Source: Scenedesmus sp. ARA3
Lineage: Eukaryota; Chlorophyta; Chlorophyceae; Sphaeropleales; Scenedesmaceae
Direction: 5' to 3'
DNA length: 64,000 nt
Assembly (NCBI GenBank): GCA_004335835.1
Contig: RWJK01001672.1
Location: 71,866-135,865 of the forward strand
Below are positions 35,592 through 46,610 of this stretch, piece by piece (within the stretch, counting starts at the first letter, position 1; each line of letters starts with the position of its first letter). The notes below the pieces were generated by a model. The model was not told the origin of the DNA. It did no database searches and saw only the letters and a program-made list of their open reading frames with translations. The position numbers and the translations under genes were made by a program.

Positions 35592-37218
35592 TGTAGAAGC
35601 AAAAAGGGCTGTACTACTTGGTGAAGTCACAAGAGTGTGCGTTGATGTGTCTGGCAGTACCAGAATTGAAGCTGCTCCGTGCTTTTGCGAATGGCGTCAC
35701 GAAACAGCGTGGTTATATTCAACGATACGAAGTGTTGTTGAACCCGCTTGCAGCTAAAACGAGCCAATTATCGTGATTAGCATTCTTGGGCATTCCGGCG
35801 ACGGCAACTGCCCGAATCCGCCGGAAACCAACAACAAGCCCAAGACATTTGGAACAGATCATGGGCGCGGCAGCGACCTGCCAACGTGGTTTTTATGATT
35901 TAGCATCTGAGAAAGGGCACCTGATGTGTTGCTGCAATGATACGAAGCCTCACGCTGCCTTGCTGCTGGAGCACTGGGCCGCCCAACAGTTGCACTGTCC
36001 AGTCAGCACAGCTGACCCAGCCACGGATTCAATCTCTCTGCCAGCGCGCGCTGTAGAAAGAAGTGGGGGTTTACAAACACTCTAGCCATCTTTTCTGTGG
36101 CACGGAAGGCCTGGGTCGTGGCATGTTGCCGTCCAAAGTTACCACTGGAGTGCCTGCAGGCACAACTGCAGCTGGTCAAGGTTCATATGTCTGGCCGACG
36201 ACCGGCCTCCGCACAGCAGCTCGCAAAGTGATGCAGAAACTTGAGTAGTTTACTATTTTTATCAAGTTGCAGCCCAGACAAGCCACCATGGGAGGAATCA
36301 TACATGTAACTGTGCTGCAGACTGAATCTGCCGCAGGAGCCTCGAGGCTCCTTGCTGCTGGGTGATCGTGAAAATGGCAACACTGCAGCTTGCTCTTCTG
36401 ACATAGCAACGTTTCTGGCAGCTAAATCTGGTTTTATTGTTTTGTAGTTAAAACAAAGTCTTCAGCAACTACGGCAGGCGAAGCCAGCCATGGCGACCTG
36501 GTCTCATGGGCTGTAGCAAGCAGCACCTCCAGCACCCGTGTAGTCGTCACTGATAGGTACAAAAATAAAAACAAAAAGCGATGAAAAGGCAGCTGTTTGG
36601 AAGCGCACGCCCGCGTTGTGGTAGTTTGACAGCCTTTGACACAGCTGCTTGTCTGACGGAGCCAGGGGCTGGACACGAAGAATTCGCCTGCTGTTCTAGA
36701 CGTAATGCATGTGTAGTGACGTCGACTGCAATTCACATAGGGGCTAATCATGTGCTCGATTTCGTGCGAAGGCATGGTCTGATACTGGTGAGGGGTCTTG
36801 TAATCCAACCTGCTGATACATTCAACATATAATCATCACTTCATTTGCGTTTGTACACGACTCCGATCGCGCTGACATCAGATGGCCGCTGTGCAAAATT
36901 TTCTGCAGACGGACGGCGAGGCATGGGGTTGCGGTGATTCCGCTGCCAAACAACAGGAAACCCCGGTCTAAAGCTTGCATAGGTACGGGACGGCTCTTGT
37001 CAAGATCTCAGTACTCTCGCCTCAGCTTGTCCTGACGCACCAGTGCCTGCTGCACGAGCACGGGATACCTGTACAAAACTGACCCACGCTATTTGAATTG
37101 CCTCACGTGCGCCTGCATCGGCCGTTACGTGCTCTCCAGCCAGCAGGCATGCCAGGTCACAGCGGTGACCCCACCCTACCCGCTGCTGTAGCCTGGTAGC
37201 ACACGTCTAGATGATCAC
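35592..37218. promoter_or_regulatory. Divergent upstream region (eight-cysteine protein / Gln-rich protein)
   Basis: 1.6 kb, mostly non-repetitive and more AT-rich than the flanks. It contains an 8-bp inverted repeat (35793-35800 with 35819-35826) about 200 bp upstream of the eight-cysteine gene and an 18-bp perfect palindrome at 36335-36352. No gene can be supported. Confidence 0.4.
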
Positions 37219-38374
37219 ATGCAGCAACAGGACCAGCAGCAGTGGCAGCCAGGCGTACCACTGCAGCAGCAGGCAGCACTGCTGCAGCTACAACTGCAGC
37301 AGCAACAGCAGCAGCAACAGCAACTCCAGCTGCAGCTGCAACAGCTGCCAGGCATGGCGCCACAAGGCCTACCCCCACACATTCAGCTGCAGGAGCACCA
37401 ACACCAGCTGCAGCAGTACCTATTGCAGCAGCAGCAGCAGCTGCTGCTGCATCAGCACCAGCTCCTTGATTCGCAACTGCTGCTGCCAGAAAGCTCAATC
37501 AGCCCTGCCCTGCCTTCTACATCCAGCTCCGACCAGGCAGCAGCAGCAGCGGCAGCAGCAGCAGCAGTAGCGGGGGGAGCAGCGCCATCTAGGCTGTTAG
37601 CAGAGCCTTCTATCATTGCCAGTGCAGTAAACCGCATGCCATGGGGTACACCTGTGTACCCCAACCAGCTGGCAGGTGTGGTCTCTTCGCCGACACAGCA
37701 GCCCACTCAATCGCTGTCATCGCAGTCGCAGGGCCAGCTACAGCAGCAGTCCAACTGGTTGCAGCTGCTGCTGCGCGGGAGTCAGCAGCAGCAGCAGCAA
37801 CAGCAGCAACAGCAGCCGCAGCTGCAGCTCTCACAGCTGGCCCAGCTGCCACTGCCACAGCTGCCTCCACAACAGCAGCAGCAGCAGCAGCAGCTTGCAG
37901 GGGAAGACCCGAGCAGGTTCATGAGCTACCCAAAGCTGCTGAAACTCATCACGAAGTTCCTCAAGGCAGCAAAGCAGCTAAAGCAGCAGCAGCAGCTGCT
38001 GCAGCTGCAGCACCAGCAGCCAGCCACAAGCTCAGCAGCAGCAGCTGCTGCCAGCATGACAGAGGCAGCACTGCTGACTTCTAGGCAAGAGCTTGAGACA
38101 CAGCGGCAGCTGCTAGCTGGTGCACTCGACCAGCAAGTGCAGCAGCTCAACAAGCTGAAGGCAGCGCTGCTGGCTGCGCCAACCTCCACCCAGCAGCAGC
38201 TGCAGGTGCAGCAGCAGCAGCTACAGCTTCAGCAGCTGCAGCAGCTGCAGCAGCAGTCGTTTGCGCAGGCGCAGCAGCAGAACCAGCAGGAGCTGCAGCA
38301 GCAGATGCTGGCAGACCTGCTCCAGCCGCAGCCCCTGCAGCAGGCTACAGAGCAGCCGGAGCTAGCCAACCTAT

Positions 38375-38411
<37 letters not shown>

Positions 38412-39322
38412 AGATACCAGTGATGTGGCTATGCTGTCAGCTGGCACATCTAGCGCGGCCGCTGCCGCCGCCGCCGCTGCTGCTGTTGCTGCTGGCCCAG
38501 GCGATGCCATGCACAGCAAAGACCAGGATGCTGCTCAGCAGCAGCAGCAACAGCAGCAGGACTCGCAGGCTGACAAGCAGCATCCATTGCTGCAGGCAGC
38601 GCCGGCTGCAGCTGGCAGCGCTGCAAGCGGTGACGTGTTTGACGAGCTCGACAACTACCTCCAAAATGTAATGGACAAAGATTTTGTGACCACGCCACCT
38701 GCAGAGATGCTTGGCTCAGCGGCTGACAGCATCCTGCAGCAGGTCGACCTGATGGAGCAGCAGCAGCAGCAGGCTCAGCCCCAACAGCAGCAGCAGCAGT
38801 TCCAGCAGCCACGCAGGCTGCAGCAGGGAGGCTACAGCAGTGTGGCCAACATGTGCATCTCCCGTGACTCATCGTCTTCAGGAGCAGCCATGGCCTCAGA
38901 TCCAGTCGGCGCATCACCCTTTGCCACCTCAAGTGCTCAGGACCACCCGCTGCAGAGCCTACCTTACGAGGAGCAGCAGCAGCTTGCAGATATGATCGCG
39001 TCAGCGCTAACAGCACCACAGCAGCAAGCTTCCGGCCCAGCAGCAGCAGCAGCAGCAGGGCGCCTGGGTGCCACTTTCAGTGGCCCTGCTACTGGCTCTC
39101 AGGTGCTGTCGCCGCACCTGTCAAGCATGGCTTCTGGCTCAGCTACTGGCGGCTCTGCTGCAGCTGCCGCTGCTGCTGCTCCTGCTGGCGGCGGTGACGC
39201 TGCTGGCAGCGGTGGCGGTGTGCTGGTGCCTATGGATCGGGCGCTGCAGGTGTCACTGCCTGTGCCGCTGCCTACTGGGCAATGGTCGATGCCAATGCAG
39301 CAGGACGTTTTCATGGCAATTA

Positions 39323-39356
<34 letters not shown>

Positions 39357-39783
39357 TAAGCCTCCCAAGCGGAGCCACACTGACCACGAAATGCAGACAG
39401 CCAAGCAGCAGAAGAGCGCTGCAGCGGGCAGCAGCAGCCAGCCTCTCACAGACCCAGGCCTAGCTGTCAGTGCAGCGTTCCCTGCCGCTGCTGCTGCTGC
39501 TGCTGCCGGTGCAGGGTCAAGCGGCCATGGCGGCACAGGCAGCGCGCTACCGCCGCAGCTGCAGCAGCAGCTGCACCAGCAGCTGCAGCAGCTGCGGCAG
39601 CAGCAGCAGATACTGCAGCAGCAGATACTGCAGGAGCAGAAGCGGGTGCATCAGGATGATGCTGCGCAGGCTGCCTTGCTGCATGCGCAGCAGCGGCTGC
39701 AGCAGATGGAGCAGGATGTCCTCGACATGTTTGGCTCCTTCCAGCAGCAGCAGCAGCAGCAGCAGCAGGGTTGGCAGCAGTAA
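37219..39783 (+). CDS. Gln-rich protein, probably nuclear (transcription-coactivator-like)
   Basis: A single open frame of 854 codons with no intron needed; upstream exons cannot be excluded. About half of it is Gln, with Ala, Ser and Leu making up most of the rest. Conserved-looking islands break the runs: FMSYPKLLKLITKFLKAAKQ at about residue 235, RQELETQRQLLAGALDQQVQ then LNKLKAALLAA at about 300 (likely coiled coil), VFDELDNYLQNVMDKDFVTT at about 472 (an acidic helix), and a basic RKPPKRSHTDHE at about 713 that could be a nuclear localisation signal. The C-terminus is again a Gln-rich coiled coil. The layout is that of Gln-rich activators or Mediator-type subunits, but no domain names it. 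Confidence 0.7.
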
Positions 39784-42700
39784 TCACAGTGCTTGGTTAT
39801 GCCCTCTGTGTGTTCAGGTCCTGATGGGAGTTGGCTCGTCAACGAGCTTAGTAAACGATGTGCTTTCAAGGTCAGCACATGTGCGTGTGTCTGGCACAAG
39901 TGGTGGCTTGAGTTGTGGATTCGCCAGCATAAGCACGCAAGGTCCTGCCTGTATCCACTTGTCAAGGCTGTTGTTGTTGAGTGAGCTGTGCAATCATCTA
40001 TGCAGCTCAAACGCCTCATTCATCACAGCAGGGCCCTGGCTGTGAGGCACATACCTGATTACCGCGCCTTCCCGCAGAAACCTTGGGAGCTATCGCGTGC
40101 TTTCTGTTCTTGCAGCAAAACCTTGCTCTGGCAGCGTACCTTCTGCGCTTCTGCACAGTACATTTGATGCTTTACCTGTTGCAGCATTTCATCTGCTTGC
40201 CATTGCTGCATTGACCAGAGCGTTTGGGCTGGCATGCACAGCAGCACAGCCACTTGTGCATCCACATGTAGTGTGTTTTGCCAGCCCTGACTTTCATGCA
40301 GCACAGTTGATGCATTTGCGCAGCATATTGAGGTCTCTCTGCACGTACTGTCAAAGCCGCTACTTACTGCCGCAGTCACCATGCCACACCGTGGCGTCGT
40401 GACTTCGCACAGCATGGTTTGTCTGACATAACAGTTACTCCAGCATGTTACTTTTGTGGCGGCCGTCATTGCCTGCCCACAGCCAGCACCATCAAAGATA
40501 GCCGGTTTCTTGTGCATGGGCATGAGCTGTTGTCATTTGCAGCTTTGACTTCTCTTTGTTGCTTTGACCAACAACACAACACCCGGGCTGGTTGGTTTGT
40601 GCTGGGCTTCTGCTGTCTGTTGTAGCTGGCTGGGTTGACACGGCTGGTGGGTTCCTCCCAACTGCAGTTTGCATGATGGGTGTGAAGTGTGATGCTTGAT
40701 GTGTGTTGATTCCATGCGCAAGCACAAGCATTGCCTTGACTGCCAGCATCATGAGTCAGCTCGACGATTTGCCGCCGCTGATATCATTGTGTCAAGTCAC
40801 ACTGAGTGAGGCTTTGCAGGGTGAACAGACCCACCTGTGCCTTGCCAGCTTCCCTTGACTGACATTTCCTGCATGGTGATCTGGGGGTGATGTGTGTTAG
40901 TAGTTGTGCTGCACTCGCATGCACGTACTCGATGTGTGTATTAGTCAAACTTGCCAAAATGAGTGGTGCGGCCTCGTTGCTGCTGCCACACCCGACAACA
41001 CTTTGCCAAAGCATAGGATGAGAGCGGCACCGCTGCCTTTTGCCGTTGACTGTCCTTCTAGTTGCGATGCGTTGACCTGCAACTGCCATGCCTAGAAACT
41101 GCCATACAGATGTGATGTGATGTGATGTGATGCAGGGGCCAGCTGATATCTGCTGTCACATGCTGCATTGGTGATCCTGCGATGCATACTGGTTCGCTGT
41201 GGTTGAACATCTTTGTTAGCAGTCAGATCAAACTGAGAAAGACGATGCCTTGCATGGTGTCTCCTGACATGTGCATGCTGCTTGTGTTTGCGCTTGAATA
41301 CTCGCTGGCATTTCGTGGTATCAAGCTAGGATGTGGCACGGCGTCTGCGCTGACCACTGTGCATGCAAGGGGGCTTGACCAGGGCTGCAGTCCAACTGCA
41401 GCTTGTGGTTTGGTTATCATGTGATGCTTAGATTTTGTTGTGTGTATGCTTGTGTATGCTGATGACATCACTGCCACAGAGCTTTTTGTAGTAAGGTGTT
41501 TGCAGCTGAGGTGTTGGATGCTGTTGTTTGCCTGGGTTCAAACTTAGTTTGACCACCAGACGCAGCATTGCAGCATCCACAACTCAGCTTGGCAATCACC
41601 TCAGCCGCATGTGCATGGCATAGCATAACGTAGCAGTACTTTGAAAGAGATACACTGATGAAAGGCTTCATGTGTATGTGATCTGCAATTTAGGGTGCTT
41701 CAAGCAGTACCACCTTAGGGCTTGCCGAGTGCGCTGCTGTGCAGGCTTGACAGCAACTTGGCAGTGCCTTGCTTGTGGCGACTGCTCAACTGCCAGCTAC
41801 CTATCAGCTGGCATGTTGTGCGATATTATCATGGTGGCGCCTGCTGTGTCAGCAGGGAGCATGCGGATTGGCCTGATAAGCGGGTGGTTTGTGGCTTCCT
41901 GTGTTCCCACCAACTGTGCTCCTGCATGCTGTGACAACCACAGCACGACTGGCGGCGCAGGCTGGGATAAGATTTGTTGAGATGGCGGTGGCGTGCTGAA
42001 GGTGGTGATCACAGCAGCGTCCAGCGGTCAAACTTGGTCAAACGCCAGGCGAGGACTTGTATCATCTGCAGCGCTCCCGTCAACTGTGCTGCAGAGACCT
42101 CTCGCGCCTTGGCTTGTTTGGCCCCGGCCTTGGTGGTGTCGGTGGTGATGGTGGTGATGGCAGTGGTGGTGATGAAATCGAGGAGCAGTGATTGCTGGGC
42201 CATCTGGGCAGGCCAGTTTCATGCTATCATGATACAAAAGTTACTCTTATGGTACGAGGAGGGCAGCGCTCTTACTTACTTATCAACCGCACCAGATGTT
42301 TATGTGCGGTGAGTTGTTCCTGGTCAAACTACTTTAGGAGGCCTGGGAACATATGCGCTGTGCCGTGGCAGTAGTTGTGGAGTTGCTGTGCCATGTCATA
42401 GCAACGTGGCTTGCTGATGGCATGTCTCCACAGCACTGGTATCTTACGTTTGTGGTGCGGGTGGTGCTGGCACCTCATTCTACTGATGTCACCTGTGGAC
42501 ATCAGGCAGAGAGGTTTTGGTATCAGCGGATGGTGGCTGTGTGTCAATAACGTCTGGGTGATCAGGGTGCACACATCGTTGCAGCACTGGCTTCAATGCT
42601 GCAATGTGCTCTGATACCTAGGTGTGGTTGGTTGTGCTTTGTTTCTTTTGCAGTCACATGAAACAGGAGCCAGCTGGGAAAGGTTTCACAGTGCTGCTGT

Positions 42701-43087
42701 GCTGTGTTTGGTGCTGTGCACAGTTGCCAACACTCAGGCAGTATTGGGTGGCTAAGGCACTGTCTGGCTGGTTGGTACCATTGTTCTGCGTGTTGCAGCT
42801 GCTTGTGGCTTCATTCTGTTGCTGCAGTTGCAGCGCTGGCTGCCGCTGCAGCAGCAGCAATTGTGAGTTGACTTCCGGCTGTCGAGCAGCCTGCACTACT
42901 ATCTTACAGGCTTGAGTTGTGTTGCTACGCATACTCCAGCACCCATGAGGTACGTACCTCTGGTTGAAGGGTGCTAGGTTTGTTCCAGCCCTATCTGTGG
43001 CCCCAGGCACAGTCCTGCAGGCAGGTCCTGCAAGGGTCCTGGCTGCAGGAAACCTGCCAGGTAGGCATGCTAGGAGGCGTGCTGGGC

Positions 43088-43126
43088 ATTCCTGCAAGAG
43101 AGCCGCCTGCAGGAATCATTCCTGCA
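43088..43126. repeat. Three alternating inverted arms (ATTCCTGCA / TGCAGGAAT)
   Basis: ATTCCTGCA at 43088-43096, its complement at 43108-43116 and ATTCCTGCA again at 43118-43126. The middle arm can pair with either neighbour (loops of 11 nt or 1 nt). Confidence 0.75.
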
Positions 43127-43958
43127 AGTGGCTTTCTTGCAGGGCACGCCGGCCGCAATGCATGTGCAGGTGTAGGCACAGCATGTGGGCTGACATGGCT
43201 CGTTATCATAACTTATGTATCTGCCGATGATACATTGATACATCTACTCTTTAACCCTTACTAGTTATCATTGAGTAGCTTACAGTCGCGGCGTGTTCAT
43301 ACGGCTGTCGCGGTCGTCTGATAACATATGGTGGAGGGGCACTTGCATACTGGTGCATTCACGCTGGCTTCAAGCCATGGTTCATGCGCAGAGCTGTTGA
43401 GCAGCATGCTTCCTTTGCAGCTCACAAGGCTTGCCTGTGCCTGAGCTTGCCAGAGCTGTTCTTGCTGAGAGCAGCAGGTTCAGGGAAGCAGGCGTGTTCC
43501 GGTGATGCTGCTGCCTCCCCTGCAGGCACAGAGAATCACTGTGACAAGCTCACCACAGCTGAGCAGAAGACTTAGGGTTGGTCATTTACTGTTACATAAA
43601 GCATGCATGCCTGAATCACTGACGCAGCTGCTGTTGTGGTGGTGGTCCGCACTGGAGCACTGCTGCTTTGCTGCAGAGAGCATGACAATGCGGCGGCAGC
43701 AGCTACAGCAGTTTTGCATGGCACTCTTCAGCCTGACGTTAACAGGCCAGGTGTTGCTTGAGCTCTTGTTTGCGGCAGCAGCCGCCGTTTTGGTTGGCTT
43801 GCTGTCAGCCCCGACCAATGGGTGTACTTTGACAGAACCGCGGCTTGGTGCATAAGGATGCCTGCCTGCTGGTGTGCTGTTTGCTCGCTGGCAGGACCAC
43901 CATATCTATCTATGATTATGCAGGACATACCACAGCAGTTTGCTTCGTGCCTGCAAGG

Positions 43959-43992
43959 CTTGCAGGAACTTGCGCCGCGAGTTTCCTGCAAG
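43959..43992. repeat. 34-nt near-perfect hairpin
   Basis: CTTGCAGGAA at 43959 pairs with TTCCTGCAAG ending at 43992. The inner bases extend the stem to about 16 pairs with one bulged base and one wobble. Confidence 0.7.
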
Positions 43993-44483
43993 GGTTCACG
44001 CATTCTTTTTTGCAACTAGCAGCACTGCCAGAGGTTCATGCAGCAAGGGACTGTAGTAGTCATCCTGGTCACTTGCAGGAACAGACATGCTGAAGGGTAA
44101 TGCATGCCGGGTTTACACACATGCAACGACAGTGAGTCTTGCCTGCAATTCTTTATAGTGAACCAAAAAGTGGCACTGAGCTCAAAAGAAGCCGCGCGAG
44201 CGCCTCAGCAATGTAGCCTTGCGCCGTGAGCCCAGTAGACGGTCAGCAGTGACACTCACACAGCACCCAAACCCTGCTGTCAGTAACACTGTCACAACAC
44301 AGGGCTCTGCCTCGCCGGCTGGCAAGGCAAACAATCGCAACGACTTTGGTATGAAGGAGCCGGTTTACACCTGCCATCTTCGTGGTTGCGCTGGATATCG
44401 AACGCAGCAGTGACTGCGCAGTGGCGGAGACTTTCGACAAAGCCGGCAAAACCCACTAAAAATAATCCCTTGGTTACGTTAGA

Positions 44484-46160
44484 ATGAAGAAGAAAAAGAA
44501 CGTGACCCCTAGGGCAGTGGCAGCCCCTAAGCATGCTGCTAAGCCAAACCCCTTTGAGCTCAAGGGCAGCAAACGCAAGTTTGATGTGATGGGAAAGCGC
44601 GACAAGGAAGGCAAAAAGAACATAATCAAGTCTCGAGAGGAGGCAGTGAACAAGGTAGGGTCACCTGTCCCTGGGCAGCTGCAGCAGTCTCGGCAGCAGC
44701 AATGCTGGCAGCAGTGACGGCGGCAGCAGCAGCAGCAATCTCTACAACTTGGGATGTCCAAGACTGTCCTAGTAAAGTACTACATCAGCTGTGATTGGAC
44801 AATTACGTGTGTGCCTGTCCTCATTGCAACCTGTGCAGCGCAAGAAGACACTGCTGGTGGAGTACAAGCAGCTGCGCAAGGCCAACACCTTCATTGACAG
44901 GCGCTTTGGAGGTGCGTGTGCGCAGCTTTTTCTCTTGAATTGCAGCGCTCGTGTACCGATTGTCTAGTCTGCAATTGCCCAGCTAGTTGGCAAGGCTGCA
45001 GCCGACCAGGCGCGCAGTCTGCTGTCTCTTCCTCATCCGCTAAGCCATGCAATCCTAGCAACACCTGGCTTCACTCCGCACGCAGCAGTAACTTGTGCCC
45101 CTGGTTGTACCACCTCTCCTAATGTAACAATCGCCGCAGTACGTCAATCCTGACATCAACAACACCTGCGTCTGCTCTGCAGAGGATGACCCGCGGCTGA
45201 ATGAGGAGGACAAGGCTCTTGCGCGCTTCCAAGCACAGCGCATCCGTGAGGCCAAGAAATCCACACGCTTCCACTTGCAGGACAGCTCAGCAGCAGCAGC
45301 AGCAGCAGCAGGCCAGCAGCAGCAGCAGCACATGCTCACGCACGGCGGCGTGTCATTAGAAGAGCTTGAGGAGATGAATGCACGGCCCTCAGAGCTGCTT
45401 GGTGACCTGGATGATGATCTGTTGGAGGACCTGGTGCAGCAGTACCACTTTGGAGGCGGCGAGGAGCAGCAGGAGGGGCAGGAGGACGGGCAGCGCAAGA
45501 CAAAGAAGCAGGTGCGGGCTGTGGGGTGCAGCATGCTGCAAAGGATGGATGGCAAAGCAGCAGGTACCGCAACGGGCTGAGAGGCAGGAGTGCTTTGACG
45601 GTTGGGTGGTTGGGCTGTGGGTGGGGACGGCGGCGTTGCTTTGTGCAATGCAACGTGACTGAGCTGCTGCCACAGTTCTTCGACATGTACTAGCTAATGG
45701 CTGTATGGCAGCACTTTAGCGGCTGCGAGTCTGCCGTTGTAGTTGACGCACATGTCGATCTGCTGTCTCCACCACACATCCTCACAGCCCTCACCTGCAT
45801 TCATTTCTTTGCTTCCTGCTTGCAGATTTGTTTCTTGTTTGCTGTTTTGATTAGCTTTCCCAACTTTTGTCTGTGTTTGATGGTCGCAGGTGATGGAGGA
45901 GATCATAGCCAAGAGCAAGGCAGCCAAGGCAGAGAAAGCCCGCCAAAAGGAAGCTGACGAGGCGGCACTGGATGCACTGGATGACAGCTTCAAGGCCATC
46001 AGCGGGGGGCTGGCGGCCTTTGTGAAGCCAGCAGGGTTCGAAAAGTAAGTGCTGCTGCTGCTGCTGCTGCCCGTGCTGCTGGACCAGTGTGTTACTTCTG
46101 CATGCTGCCTGACACTGCTGCTGTCGTGTTGCATTTTACTTGGTGCTGATGTTGCCGCCG

Positions 46161-46191
<31 letters not shown>

Positions 46192-46569
46192 GCCGGCGTG
46201 TTACTTCTGCATGCTGCCTGGCACTGCTGCTGCTGTTGTTGTGTGTCAGTTCACATGATGCTGATGTTGCCACTGCCGCTGCTGCTGCTGCTGCTGCCAC
46301 ATGCTGCAGGGGCCGCAAGCTCAAAGCAGAAACTGAGGAGGATGCGGCATACGACAGGGCAGCGCGCGAGCTGGTGTTTGAAGCAAAGGGCCAGGTGGGC
46401 TGGCTGGGGTTTCAGCAGCAGCCGCAAACAGAGGCAGCAGCGCTGCAGTATCCTTGGTGTGTATATGCTGCTGTCCAGCAGTGCAGTTGCCGTTTTGATC
46501 TGCCGGGGAGGCGGCAGCAGCAGGCAGCATTGAGTGCAGCTTTTCCCTTGTATTCACTTTGCTTTGACC

Positions 46570-46610
<41 letters not shown>

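Larger units (their letters stand above)
39784..44483. other. Large intergenic region before NOP14
   Basis: 4.7 kb without a gene I can support. A 154-codon minus-strand frame (40523-40059) is open but has no splice context or domain. The region has a short (GATGT)n tract near 41108-41131, a GGTGGTGAT-rich tract near 42130-42178, and two structured TGCAGGA/TCCTGCA-rich segments at 43000-43130 and 43950-43992. Confidence 0.4.

Noticed and set aside
40059..40523. 154-codon minus-strand frame after the Gln-rich gene
   Set aside because: One stretch looks helix-like (WQADEMLQQVKHQM), but there is no start context, domain or splicing evidence.
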